A stretch of 64,000 nt of DNA from Gorsachius magnificus (GCA_034008185.1 CM067082.1:54891586-54955585), one strand, 5' to 3'; counted from the stretch's first letter, positions 38,971-50,800 are shown. The notes: generated by a model not told the origin, from the sequence alone. Translations and numbers: made by a program.

Positions 38971-38990
38971 GGGGGCGGGAGGGATAAAAG
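38971..38990 (+). promoter_or_regulatory. GC box and TATA-like element, candidate core promoter
   Basis: GGGGGCGGGA (38971-38980), an Sp1-type GC box, is followed directly by GGGATAAAAG (38981-38990), whose ATAAAAG is an acceptable TATA variant. If used, initiation would be expected near 39014 on the plus strand. The arrangement is seen directly. Its use is inference. Confidence 0.4.
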
Positions 38991-39280
38991 CCCCGCAACG
39001 CAAGGCCAGCTAGAAATTACTCATTTGAATGATGCAGCAAACGATGGGCAAGGGGGTGGGGGGAAGGTTGGGGCTGGTCCTCCCGTTGCCACTCTCCGGC
39101 CCCGATGCATAACGCCGAGGTTCCGCGCCGAAGCGACAAGCCGGCGCGCTCTTCCGCGCGCACAGCCGTTCAGAGCAACCTTCGTCCCGCGAAGCCTTCG
39201 CCGAGCGCTCCCACACGCCGGCCGCCCGCGGTGGCAACTGCTAGAAGCACAAAAACGGGAACCCCTCTGCCTCACAGACC

Positions 39281-39297
39281 GGGGGGGTGGGGGGGGG
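39281..39297 (+). other. G-run cluster, G-quadruplex potential
   Basis: G7, one T, then G9 on the plus strand. It repeats the same G-run, one base, G-run layout as the two clusters upstream. Confidence 0.75.
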
Positions 39298-39538
39298 ATG
39301 CTGGGGAAGCCAAACCTCTCGCGGCAAAACCCGATCCCCCAAGACAGGAGTCCCGGGGAGCCGCGGGGAGCGGCAGCAGCGCAGCCGCCGGCGCGGCAGG
39401 AGGGCGGGCTGCCTGCCTGGCAAGCGGAGGGCGCAGCGCGCAGCACGCTGCCAAAACACCATCACCCATCCGTATTGTCAGCAAACAGCAGACACGCATT
39501 TACCTTTTTCCTGCCCGCCGTCCGTCAGTCAAGCATTT

Positions 39539-39580
39539 GAGGGAGAGAAGGAGAAAGGAAAGGAAAGGAGAAGAAAGAGA
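39539..39580 (+). repeat. 42-nt uninterrupted purine tract
   Basis: All 42 bases are A or G, with GGAAA-type units (AAAGGAAAGGAAAGG). Such homopurine tracts can form triplex (H-DNA) structures. On the minus strand it is a long pyrimidine tract 34 bases upstream of the donor-like site at 39504. Confidence 0.85.
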
Positions 39581-39633
39581 CAGAGAAATATATATAGGGA
39601 GAGGAGGCTGCTAATCCCCGTTGTAGAAAGACT

Positions 39634-39635
<2 letters not shown>

Positions 39636-39665
<30 letters not shown>
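39636..39665 (+). repeat. (CAG)10 trinucleotide repeat
   Basis: Ten perfect CAG units on the plus strand, CTG on the minus strand, inside the CpG island. In the plus-strand frame where it is open it would read as poly-Ala, but I do not think this is coding. More likely it lies in an untranslated first exon or proximal promoter. Confidence 0.95.
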
Positions 39666-39666
<1 letters not shown>

Positions 39667-39683
39667 CGTGTGTGTGTGCGTGC
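39666..39683 (+). repeat. Alternating purine-pyrimidine (GT/GC) run
   Basis: Eighteen bases of strict purine-pyrimidine alternation (GCGTGTGTGTGTGCGTGC) directly abut the CAG tract. Such runs can adopt Z-DNA under negative supercoiling. Confidence 0.85.
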
Positions 39684-41549
39684 CCGGAGTGGAAGCACAG
39701 CCCTCCTGGCGATGCACCGGCTCCTGCACCGAAGTACTGTCATGTGCGTACCTCGGTGTGTGTACCCATGGACAGAAAAAAAGGAGGAAAAAAAATAAAA
39801 AATGAGAGACGGGGGGAGACTAGTCAGTCACACGCCCGGCTGTGAGCTGCTGGGGGGGGGGGAGGAAGAGGAGGAGGAGCCCAGCGCTCCCCAGCCCAAC
39901 CACCGGAGGAGCAGCTCGCTACTACGGCGGCCGGGCACCGCAAGCCGCCGGCGTGCTGCCCCTGCGCGCCGGCCCGCCGCCCGCCCTTCCCTCCCGCTCC
40001 CAAGGACGTGCCTTTGGGAGAGACCCCTCAGGGCCTCTGCCCCCGGGGACACCGCTGCACCCCGGGCTGCCCGAGCCTGGCGGGAAGCGGCTGAAAAAAA
40101 ACCCCACGAGCACACACACACACCCCCTGTTTCTGCCCAAAAAATGCCGCCCGGAGAGCGGCCCCGGGCTGCGGCGCTTCCCGAAGGGGAGCCGGGCCGA
40201 GCAGCGCCGAGCCGGATGCCCCGGGACCGGCCACGGCCGCCGCGGGGAAGGGAGGGGGCTGCCCGCAGCGCCGCGCCCTGGGAGCGGGGGGACGCGGCGT
40301 TACCCGGGGGTGCTGCTGCAGCCGGAGGGAGAGCCGTGACAAGCGGACACCCTCCCCCCCAAAACATGGGGTCACCCCTTGTCCGGGCGTGGGGGGGAGC
40401 GGCGGCACGTCTGTGGGTGCAGGGGGTGGCGGCGCGGAGCGCGGGCCGGGCGTTTGCGGGAGCTATAGCCAGAACTATGAATATATATGTCCGCGAGTAT
40501 TGCAACTGAAAGCGCGGTGGAAGGCTGTGCTACTCCAGGCCACTCTGCAGGCACCCCCATACCCGTGTGTCCAGTGGGGTACACGCAAATTTCAACCACG
40601 GCATATGACCTACTAAAAGGTATTCAAACAGAGGTAATACGTTCAAATCAAGTATGTGCTAAATAGTAAATATTCTACCCATCTCTTGGATAGATAGCCG
40701 CCTATATGCACATAAATGAGATTTTGACATGGAATTCATGAAAAAGCTAAAATAGAACGAGCAAATTATCCGTATAGTCCTAAATTCAGTAGTGGGTCGT
40801 GCCCAGCAAGTTTCAAGATGTGATTTCTTTAAGCCCTAAACCAGGAAAAGTTTGTGCAAAATGTCCTTGATGTTTTGTTCTTTGTACAGAACAAGTAAGA
40901 GGTATGGACTAAAAGTTGATCTTAGTAGTAGAAAAAGGTTTATTAAATGACAAGGATGAAAAAAGTTTTGGTGGGGAGATCAGGTATAGTGTTTATAGTA
41001 ATTTTTTTGTTTCTTTGTAGTGGGCAATGCAGACCTGATGTCTCAGGGGTAAGACAAGAAGGAAAGGATAGTGTTGACATTTTTAATTACAAATGTAGGT
41101 CATGTCTACAGGCTAGGTAGGCTAGGAAATTCTGACGACTGATAATTATGTTAATAAGCAAGCAATCAACCGAGTGGGCAAAAAAGCTGGTCAGTCTATT
41201 TAAAAATAATCGTTGGGGTTTTTTTTAGTTGTAGACATAATAGGTGGTATAGAAGAAATCACTGAAAAGATTGTCCATCTTGTTAAGATTTAGCTGCTCA
41301 CAATAAAATATTTTGAGACTTCCCAGAAGTCCTGCAATAAAATCAAAAAGATGAAAGTTGTTGTTACTAAGTTGTATAAATCAAGTCGGTATGACATTGC
41401 TAAAAAAACAAATTGTGCCCCAAGGCCATATAATTTGTTTGTTTATATAAAATAAAGGTAGGCATACCCTTTTAGTTCTTTAATTGAAACATAGATGCTG
41501 TATCTGAGCTAACTCAGGTAAACAAGTTAAATAGTACAAGCTGGTTTTA

Positions 41550-41572
41550 TTTTTTTTTTTTTTTGGGGGGGG
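41550..41572 (+). repeat. T15G8 homopolymer junction
   Basis: A run of 15 T is followed directly by 8 G. Confidence 0.85.
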
Positions 41573-42871
41573 TGTCATACATATAGCACTATCCTATGCA
41601 GTATCTATCCTATGCAGCATTTATCTTTCAGCAAGAATTTTTTGACTTGTCACTAGGAACTGTGTTTTCAAGCTAGTTTCAAATCTGACATAATCTGTTG
41701 TTTAAAATATGATGGTCTGCAAAGACTTCATAGTAGAATTTATGTAATCTTTCCTATGTAATTATGTGAAGATTTAGCCTGCCCTCCGTAGGCCTGTAAA
41801 GTTATAAAGCAGATTTAGTCACGTTATGTGTGATAGTTCTATGAAAATATTCATACCAAACAGGTTGATTACAGTAGTTAGTAGAACTGGGTAGTAATGA
41901 AAACAGATAGCATATTTTTAGGCTTCATACAAACTTCCAGAAAATGAAGTAGACTCAATTTCCTTGAAGACTGAAGAGTAAGAATGAAAGAGGAGACATC
42001 TTTGCATAAAATTATCCAACCTCAAAATAAAAGCCAGCATGGAGATTTTGTTCCCTGTTTTACTTGCATTCCCTATTGTGAATCTAAATCCATTTAATCA
42101 ATTTTCTGGATGCTCCTTGTTTGCCTGACTTCAGTCTGGCTGGGCCAAGAGGGTAGGAGAGGGGAATCTTGTTATAAATTCTCTCCTGAACTGATCTAGA
42201 GGAATGTGCATCTTGGAGGAATAAGAAATTCAAGCTGCTTTATATCGTGACATAGATGGTCTTTGAGGGCCACTAATTATTTTGATTTGAGGCATAACAC
42301 TTGTTTGTACTGGTAGTCCTAGTACTCATGGGTGTCTCAGAAGACATGCAACTTGGAGGGGAGGTTTCCAAGATGGGAGCAAAGATTCTTCACCGGGCTG
42401 TGTGAGAGAGAGCATGCACGAACAAAACTGAGAAGAGGCTGTGAAGCAGAGGGTTCCAGTAAGGACAGTAAACAAATACAGGTGAACAAGAAACAAATGA
42501 AGAAAGCAAAGCCTGGAAGAAAAATGTTCCAAAATAGTTTTCAGAGCAGAAAAGTAGGAATCAGAAAAGCAACATTATAAGCGTCCTGGGGAGGTGAGAT
42601 AGTTCAGTATTAATATCTCCTGCCATCTGCGGTTTATCAAATTACCCCAAATGCAAATGTCCTTATTACATACTATGCTCACACTTTGATCTCTTTCTTC
42701 TTGGAGGAAGTTCTCTTTGCTTTGTCTGATGGCAGAAGAGGTCATCATCTCACCTATCGCTACTATGTAATTAATCTATATGTGTGCTTACATGGATTTC
42801 TTCCACATACTGATATTTACCATGTTACAAATTTTTAAGAGTTTGAAAATACGGTTAGTTTTTGTCTATCA

Positions 42872-42885
42872 GTGCCCTCTACTGG
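42872..42885 (-). promoter_or_regulatory. CTCF-type binding motif
   Basis: Read on the minus strand the 14 bases are CCAGTAGAGGGCAC, matching every position of the degenerate CTCF core CCASYAGRKGGCRS. CTCF is the vertebrate insulator and loop-anchor zinc-finger protein. The motif lies at the edge of a small cluster of CpG dinucleotides (42900-43030) in otherwise CpG-poor DNA, which favours a real regulatory element. The motif direction points towards lower coordinates, that is towards the CpG island. Confidence 0.5.
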
Positions 42886-45800
42886 AGAGAAGCTCAGAAC
42901 CTCTCGATTAGTCTTCGTAGGAAGCCTTAGAGCCACTAACGGCTGTTGGTGGCCCTCATTTGTTGGCGAATCACCTTTCCACGACCGAGGCATACAGTTG
43001 CGAAGGTCTGGATGGCCAGCATCCACAAGAAGATTTCTTTTACCCTGTGAGTTCAAATAATTGATCATACAATTTGCTGTCTGCAGCTTGTTGACACAGG
43101 CAAAATGATGACTAAGCAATGGTTGAGATTTTAAGGTGTGTGTCTTCCATTAACTTCTGGGAAAGAGGCATCTAAATTCATCAGAGACACTGAAAATCTC
43201 GAGCAGTGCTGCTTTGATAGTATTTGCCTGTAACTTTGTAGATAACCTCACCGCCTTTCAGATCTAAATCCTTCGTTTCACCCTCCATTGCCTTACAAAA
43301 AGATTGCCCTCCATCCCTTTTCCTACTCTGACCTTGCCTCTATACTTACCTTTCACTGTCTATATCAATACTGCCAAAGTACATAATTTTTGTTCTATTG
43401 TATTTTCATTTTCCTCACAAACTGGGCATTAGCAGAACACCTGAAACACGGAGAGCACAGCAGTGATATTCTCCCAGTTCCCACGTGTCTCATTTCCTCC
43501 ACCTACTGTCAAAACAACTCATGCACATCGAGAGCAGTTTCTGTTGGAACACACTAAGTTTTCCAGCTGGGTAGGCACACACTTCGCCAAGGCACACTGA
43601 GAGTTGTGAAGGATGAGGCCTGCTCAAAGTGTACAGTAAAGAAAGTTTCCCTGTTAAACTCCGAGTATGTCTTCTACACAGTAGATGCTAACAATTTCTC
43701 TGTTTGTTTTTAACTTCACCACATCTAGGTCAGATTTACAAAGATGAAGATCACATGTGTGCTCTTCTCATTCCCTTCTGGCATCAGCTTTTGCTTCAAG
43801 GCAAGAAGGCATTACGAGGGTGGCTGTGAGGGTATCTTCAACATGAGCAAAAGAATAGCTTTGGTGGCTTCTACCCCTAATCTGATTAAGGGCAGAGCCA
43901 TTTAACCTAAAACTCTGCTTTCTTTTCCCCTTCTGAGTACCCTGAAGCAGACATCTGCCTGGAAAACTTTATTTAAAATATTTTCATTTCCCTAATACTA
44001 GAAATGTCATTACTGAAAAGGGTTCATATCTGCTACACCCGTTGTAGGTCTGTTTGTTGTATTTTATTGGGTTGCACTGAAGGCGGTAACATCCTAGGTG
44101 GATGACTTGCATGGGTTGCCTCATTTCATGTTACCTAATTATTTGCTGTAAAAACCACTGCAGCAAATTCATTTCCCCAGCCTAATGGATAACATGGAGG
44201 AATTAATAGGGCATGGAGTAGAGTGGTTGTTCGCAATGAGTGACTCCTGAATGACGGGTTCCCTCCAAGGAAAAGGTAAGCAGGCATCAGCTCACCTTGT
44301 GGAACCACACTGAGTATTGACCGGTCAGTTAAAGATGGATGATAACAAATCCTGTTAAGCCACTGGTCACTCATCCAGAGAAACTGGAAAAGAGTAGCAA
44401 GTAATCCAAATACAGCATCAGTTCAGCATAACTGCTTAATGCAGAAAGAAAAAAGCTTCAAGATAAGCATGGGTTTACAACTGATATGTATTCTTTTATG
44501 ATTTAGAAGTAAAACGAGTACTTTGTTAAAGGTATTATTCTTGTGATCATTAGGCTATCAAACACATAATTCCACAAAATGTGTGACTTTCAACCTCTAT
44601 CAGGGAATAAGTCAGAAGTTGTCTTGAGAGGCTTCTCAGCAGGGTCTCTATTTTGGAAGATGTAAAACAGAAGATTTGAGAATGACATCTTCCATCCCAC
44701 CCCCCAGATCTTTGTTCGGTATTAGAAACAAGCAAGTTGCCGTTGTTTTCAGATATCAGGATGTATTTTGGTGGTATCAACAGCACTGCTCTGAATAAGC
44801 ACAAAGAGAGAGGAGGAAAAATTATTTCAAACCAATAAACCCATGAAATTCCCTCAGTAGAATGAGAATACTTTTCCAGATACTGAGATATAGCAAAGCC
44901 CTGAGAGAATGGCAAAGTGCATCCCAGTTTGTAAATGTCTGCATCAAGGAGGCACATTCAATTTTTTAACTAAGGAGGGCTATAATTACATATGAGATCA
45001 TGTTTTTTAAGTATGAGCATATAATTCTAAAGTGGAGTGCAATACAACCATAGCAGTATTTTTGCTCCTTTTGACAGAAAAGTGGGGAAAGAGGGAAAGC
45101 TTTCTAAGAACTTTATATGAATGAGAACACTAGTAATCATCTAGAAGATTGTCTGTCACTTAGGATTTTAAGTGAGGTATTTTTAGATAAAAATGATATT
45201 TTATATCTGCATTAATTCCTGAACAGGCAGCACAAATAGCACAAAGGAATCAGAGCTACCTGAAAACTACCATGACTGATTTGTACAGAAACCACAGTTC
45301 TCTACCGTGTGAGCTAGAATTACTCCTTTCTTACAACAGGTAACAGTGGAAGGTACTTCTTATGTACTCAGACCAACTGCACATCAAAGACCCCACAACA
45401 GTCAACTGAGATCCAAACTGAGACCATGGCTTCATTTTCCTAGTGATACTATCAATTCAAACATCATTGAGGACAAAAGACCGTTGAAAGCAATCTTTTT
45501 CATAAATAATTTAATCATATACAGCATGAACCATGATGGGAAAAAGAAAACTTATTACTTCCATTTTGGAGGTGGAAAGCTGAGTATCAATGGAAGCAGA
45601 AACAAGATGTGGACTCCTGTGCTCTGGTTTTAGATTTTAACAGTAGGGTTTTCATTTGCATCTAGCTTGGTCTGTTTCAGCCACCAAAAGGTTTTTAAAA
45701 CTAAGGCCTTTTCACAAAGCAGTGTCCTGGAGAGATGTCCTAAGAACAGGGCTTTCTGATGTGACAACTCAACTCCCTCCCTCTCCTTAAATGACCGGAT

Positions 45801-47304
45801 AGAAAAGAGTGATAGCTAGATTTGTCCAGATTTACTGTTGTGCAATAATGTTATCATTCATACAGAAATGAGGGTAGGGAGGTAGAAGTTGTCTGCTGCC
45901 TTAGTAAGCCTATCCCAAAGCAAGAGGAATTGAGCATAAATTGTGCGTAAAGCAGAAGGAAAGACATCTGAAGCTTTAGAGATGGGGTTGTTCATTCTTC
46001 CTGAAGTTTGTTTTTTGGAAGAGTGGGTTTTTTTGGGTTTTTTTACATTATGGGAAAAGGAGACGATTTGGTTTGTTAACCATTTTTCACCATTTTTTCA
46101 TGTGAATCCTGATCAATCAAGTAGCAAGCACTACATAACTGTCAAAAGGTTCCAATATTCAAGGTTAAACCCACATTTTTATAAAATGCTCAATGATTTT
46201 CCACTTTGTGCCTGAAAGATATGCTGATATCTCACAGTTAGAGTGTTTCTGAGGAGAGCTTTTAACAGGAACTTCTGACAGAGTTAGACTCCAGAAAGAC
46301 CAGTAATGAAGACTTACATCAATAAAAGTGTCAGTCAAGTATGGGAAAGGAATTATTTTAAGGCACAATTAAGAGCTGATAACGTCAATGAAGGTAGCAT
46401 ACATTGGTATTTCAGGCTTATTTCTCCTCCCGTGGAAGTCAACAGGAGTTTTACGATGAAGGTAGCAGCAGAGTAGGATGATAAAATATCTCATCAGATT
46501 ATAGGAAATATTATTTCCTATTTTCCATCCGTGACCTGTAAAGTACCCAAAACTGACACGCGTATAACAGTTACAGGCTAATTATAATTAAGCATCGCCT
46601 TTCACGGAGGGTCTGTAGTTAAAGACAACACAGGAAGAAGCTACTTATGATATTTAAAAAAGATGTATGAGAACGTATTCCAACATACTCTTGTCTCAAG
46701 TAGAAAAAAGTTTTCGGGTAGTGGTACAGTTCTACAGTTGTTCACAGAAGAGGGTCCTGGTATGCTAAACAGAGCCATGCTAAAAGTTTTGGGTTACTAT
46801 TAGCAGTTTAAGAAGTGAGGGCTTCTCAGATCTCTTGAAATCCCCAGGCTTTTGCATCTCATCAGCTGAATTCTACCTGCACTATTCCAGAGAAGTCCTT
46901 CCTTGTTAAAGCATGCATATACAGTTCCTGTTGTTACAGGAGTGACGAAAACTCATGCACATCTTTTCAAAAGTTCTCTATTAATGGGTATGGAAAAAAG
47001 CATGTATTGACAAGTGACTTCTGCATTCTCTATGGTAGTTTCTGCCAGGTATTTGGGGTGGTGGTGTTTACCCCTCAAGAGCAAGAAGGACAGTTTATTC
47101 AACATGCTTGAATAAACTCTCCTCAGAGTTTTCTCCTCATAAGAAAGCTGCTGAATGGCACTGCACTTGTCCCCATGAACATCTGACAGCATCCTTTCCC
47201 ATACCTACCCCCCAATTAGTTCAGTCAGTGCTTCTGCTATTGCACACTTACTTCCAAACAGCTGAAGCAGCCTTCTGAACTCACAAAGAACCCCAGACTT
47301 TTAA

Positions 47305-47309
47305 TATGT
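47305..47309. repeat. Target-site duplication, left copy (TATGT)
   Basis: TATGT directly precedes the LTR's first base and recurs at 47874-47878 directly after its last base. Confidence 0.85.
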
Positions 47310-47873
47310 TGATGTGGTTTAGCCCCAGTCGGCAACCAAGCACCACACAGCTGCTCGCTCACCCTTCCCCAAACCCCAGTGGGATGAGGGAGAGAATCTG
47401 AAGAGCAAAAGTAAGAAAACTCATGTGTTGAGATAAGAACATCTTAATAAATGGAATATTAGACTAATAATAACAACAACAAAAACAACAATAATAATAA
47501 AATTTTAAAAATATAATGAAAACAACAAGAGCAAGAGAGAGGAGGAAAACCCAGGAAAACCAAGTGATGTAACCTCTCACCACCTGCCAATCAATGCCCA
47601 GCTCATCCCCAAGTTTATATTCTGAGCATGATGTCATACAGTCTGAAATACCCCTTCAGCCATTTTGGGCCAACTATCCCAGCTATACCCCCTCCCAGCT
47701 TCTTGTGCACCTGGCAGAGCAGGGGAAGCTGAAAAGTCCTTGACTGGTGTAAGCCCTGCTTAGCAACAACTAAACCATCAGGGTGTTACCAACATTCTTC
47801 TCATGCTAAATTCAAACCACAGTACTGTGCCACTAGGAAGAAAATTAACTCTATCCCAGCCAAACCCAGGACA
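47310..47873 (-). mobile_element. Solo LTR of an avian endogenous retrovirus (ERVL-like)
   Basis: A 564-bp element bounded by TG...CA and a perfect 5-bp target-site duplication. On the minus strand it starts TGTCCTGGGTTTGGCTGGG, the well-known beginning of a common avian LTR family. A TATAAA box follows at 47619-47614, preceded by TGACATCA (47636-47629). A poly-A-signal-like ATTAAG comes at 47448-47443 just before GTTCTTATCTCAAC, and the element ends at 47310. AT-rich simple sequence (AAC/AAT units, about 47462-47505) lies before the R/poly-A part. There is no internal region on either side, so this is a solo LTR left by recombination between two LTRs. A 5-bp duplication fits ERVL-type integration. 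Family assignment is from memory of the consensus. It holds no gene. Confidence 0.9.
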
Positions 47874-47878
47874 TATGT
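47874..47878. repeat. Target-site duplication, right copy (TATGT)
   Basis: Identical to 47305-47309. It confirms both LTR ends and an intact insertion. Confidence 0.85.
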
Positions 47879-50800
47879 GCGGGAAGATACAAGGTTTAGA
47901 ACTCCTTTATGAGCTTCTTCCATTCCAGCATTCTAGCTACCAGCTATCCAGAAATTTTTGTTTTCTAATAATCAGCAAACTAATCTGTAATTAGTCTTCA
48001 GCTGCAGAGTCCTGGAAATCTACAAGTGCCTGTGAAGTGCTGTGAGGCTCAGCATATTTTATCAAGTTGTTTGGCAGCTGCAATAAAGTATATCTGACAG
48101 CATTCTTCTATAAGTCACTCCTGCACAACAGAGCTCCAACACTTTGAAGCTCCAAGCTTTGATCTGACCTGGTAACATTTCATTCCTAGCAGCTTGTAAA
48201 TAAAAATAAAACCACCAATTTGCTCCTTTTAAAATATCCATTACATTTTATTTTAATGTTAAAATGGCATTCAGTAAAGGACAGCAAATTACCATAAATA
48301 AATCACCATGAATACATAATGCAGCGGCTCCGAAGGCAGAAACCCTTGGCAAAAGCAAGACTAGCAAATTGCAGTGTCCAACACCATGGTGTAAGGAAAA
48401 AGAGTTTGGCCAATGAGAAGCAATCAGATTCCTCAACTTATGAAAAGTGCCACAGCACAGCTTAGTCAGCAATTTAGTGATTAGTTATACCATGGGGAAG
48501 ATCTTCTTCTATATAGCTTCTCTGTGCTGCTTCGGTGACACACAGAGGCCATAAAGCTGGTATAATTGATTACCATGGAGGGAAGCTGAAGGCAAGAAAA
48601 AGTGCCATTTTGAACTTGTTCATAAAGGATTCACATCATGTAATATTTGATAATTGAGCATACTGCTGTGATCAAGAGGATCCAAAAGCCACCGGGATGA
48701 CCAGAGATCAACAAAGGGGATGGAATATTTTAAACACGAGTAAAATGTCAAAAGACATTGCTACCAATAGCACTGTAGGGTAATGTGTTAATTTCTTCTC
48801 AGTGCCTCCTCCATTTATTTATTCAAAGAGCTTTTTTAAACTGCCATCCTTAAAAAACTGAAGCTGGGGTTGACAACCAGGTGTTCTTTCTGCATCACTG
48901 AAGGATAGAAAGCCATAGGAGTATGCCATTGACTTAGTACTTAATAATGTTGCTCTTTAAGACACGTACGAACCAGTCCTATCTGTCTTGAACACATTGT
49001 TTCTGCAGGGTTAACTAGAATAAAAAGTGGTAATATATGCTTTTGTCTTTAAAAAGAATAATAGTTAGAATTTTGAAAAAGGAATTCTTATGTAAAAAAG
49101 TGTCGGTGTTTTAATTGCATCATATTTCATTTTGTACCATAAATGCCGTGGGAAAGAGGCCTGGGAAAGGAATGAAGGAAGTTTTACATGGAAAGAAGTG
49201 AGACAAAATGCCTTACAGTTTCCTTAAAGTCACCAGTCTGACCTGTTAATTCATCCGTACTGGTTTTCTATTGGTTTCCAGCACAGACTCCTGAGGGAAA
49301 CTGTAGAAGTCCCTTTTCTTCATCTTTAACTACTCTTTTGGAGAAAGCATTTGAGGTTATACTCCTGTTCTGCAAAAGTAGCTAAATAGGCCTAGTCAAA
49401 CAAAGATTTTTTTGGTATTGATTTTCATGCATATTTAAATGGATAAATTTGCAGCCTTAAAATAAAGTAAGGAGTAAATTCTAGAGACAGATAAATGCTA
49501 TTACCAATATCTCTGTGACAGATGGGCATGGTGTTACTCCTTCACAATAATTTAGTACTTTATTTTCTCCCTACAGTCTGATTATCATCCACTATTCTTT
49601 AATGGACAGCAGCAGACTATAAGAACCAACAACAGGCTGTCTTTAAACTGTTCATCATAGGTGAGCTGTTCTAAATCCCCTGGGCAACTTTGAACCCAAG
49701 ACCAGCAACCATATTCTCACCTTCACTGACAGAAGCAAGTAGTGCCCATTTGAAGTAGAGCCTATCTGAAGTAGACAGAGTTTCATTCAGGGATGAAGTT
49801 CATACAGTTTAAGGCCAAAAGAGCCATTAAGATGGTCTCATTTTTTTTCATCCTTTTTTTTCCTATAAAAGGACTAATACTTTGATTTATATTAAAAAAA
49901 AAAATCAACCTAAGCTGAAATTTGCTCAGAAAATTAATGTTTCTTCTCCTTTTCCATGAAAACAAACTAATCTAATCAGCATCAAATAAAACAGCTTTGA
50001 ATAGTTACAACCCAGTAGCAGACTGGGCTCATAGAGGAGTTAGCCAAAGGCCACTTACAAGCTGATCTAGCTAAAGCCAGTGTATTCTGGACCTAGGACA
50101 ATCTGGATTTAGGCCAAGACCTAGGATGGAAAGAGCTTTACTGGATGATGAATTATCTCCTGCTGTCAGCAGACAGCAGAAAGACATACATTCTCATCCT
50201 CCTGGAACTACACACTATAAGATGATAACAAGTGCCACTTAAAGGTAGCATGAATCCTAAGAAATGTATTCTCAATTGCTTGTGATCTTGTGCCTGCTTA
50301 TTTTCTAACATTTCTGTGAACGTAATATGGACTATATATTGCAAATTTCATCCGTCTGCATCCCATGTATTCAAACCAGCTCTCTGCACATGAAGACTGC
50401 ACCCCAATATAGTAGTTGGCTTTCAAGAAAAGAGATTGTTTAATATTCATATTGTTTTAATGCCTAGAAACCATGCTTGGGATGATCAGTTCTCCTGTGC
50501 CAAGTGCTTTGCAAATACAGAACAAAAGTGTATCTTTCAGAGGGCTAATAAAGTGAGAACAAGACTAGAGACAGAATATGCACACAGACAAGTAGGAGAG
50601 TGCAAGGAAAGAATGAGGTTGAAGCAGCCAAGGCAACAACAGCCCAGCTCTGCAACAAGTGTATATCAAAGTGGAAAGACTGCAGGCTTAAGGCCAACTT
50701 ACTCATTCAGCTAATAGAAGAGTCTCTTCCTATCAGACATGTTATTAATATTATTGTTGAGAATTTGTTAACTGGGTTCAGGGCATCCATTCCAGCTTCT

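Larger units (their letters stand above)
38520..40560. promoter_or_regulatory. CpG island, probable promoter and first-exon region
   Basis: In an AT-rich window this 2-kb block is strongly GC-rich with dense, undepleted CpG, the hallmark of an unmethylated vertebrate promoter. It contains many long G runs on the plus strand, a GC box with a TATA-like element on the plus strand (38971-38990), a (CAG)10 tract and a purine tract. No recognisable protein start is present. The long frames in it (up to 239 codons) occur in several overlapping frames on both strands and are low-complexity R/P/G/A sequences expected of GC-rich DNA. It most likely holds a non-coding first exon and proximal promoter. 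The gene is unknown and the direction undecided: donor-like sites exist on the minus strand at 39504 (AAG|GTAAAT) and 39752 (GAG|GTACGC), and on the plus strand at about 40633 (GAG|GTAATA). Confidence 0.85.
40561..47304. other. Non-coding stretch right of the CpG island
   Basis: No gene or interspersed repeat is recognised up to the LTR. A T15G8 tract lies at 41550-41572 and a small imperfect tandem repeat of CTATCCTATGCAG at 41587-41617. A CTCF-type motif sits in a CpG cluster at 42870-43060. Open frames reach 135 codons (44550-44957, minus) without any known domain. Confidence 0.5.

Noticed and set aside
38947..39460. 14-bp exact repeat GCTGCCAAAACACC at 38947 and 39447, exactly 500 bp apart
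   Set aside because: No similarity extends beyond the 14 bases. The round spacing is most likely coincidence.
38821..39540. Open frame of 239 codons in the CpG island (plus strand)
   Set aside because: Several equally long frames overlap on both strands, the peptide is low-complexity Gly/Ala/Arg/Pro, and no domain is seen. This is the expected result of few A/T-rich stop codons in GC-rich DNA.
39802..40509. Open frame of 235 codons starting at a real ATG (plus strand)
   Set aside because: It has the same composition as the other island frames and overlaps a 225-codon frame on the opposite strand. Chance is more likely than a gene.
44550..44957. 135-codon minus-strand open frame
   Set aside because: No ATG-based start or known domain is evident and the surrounding DNA looks non-coding. 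I treat it as chance.
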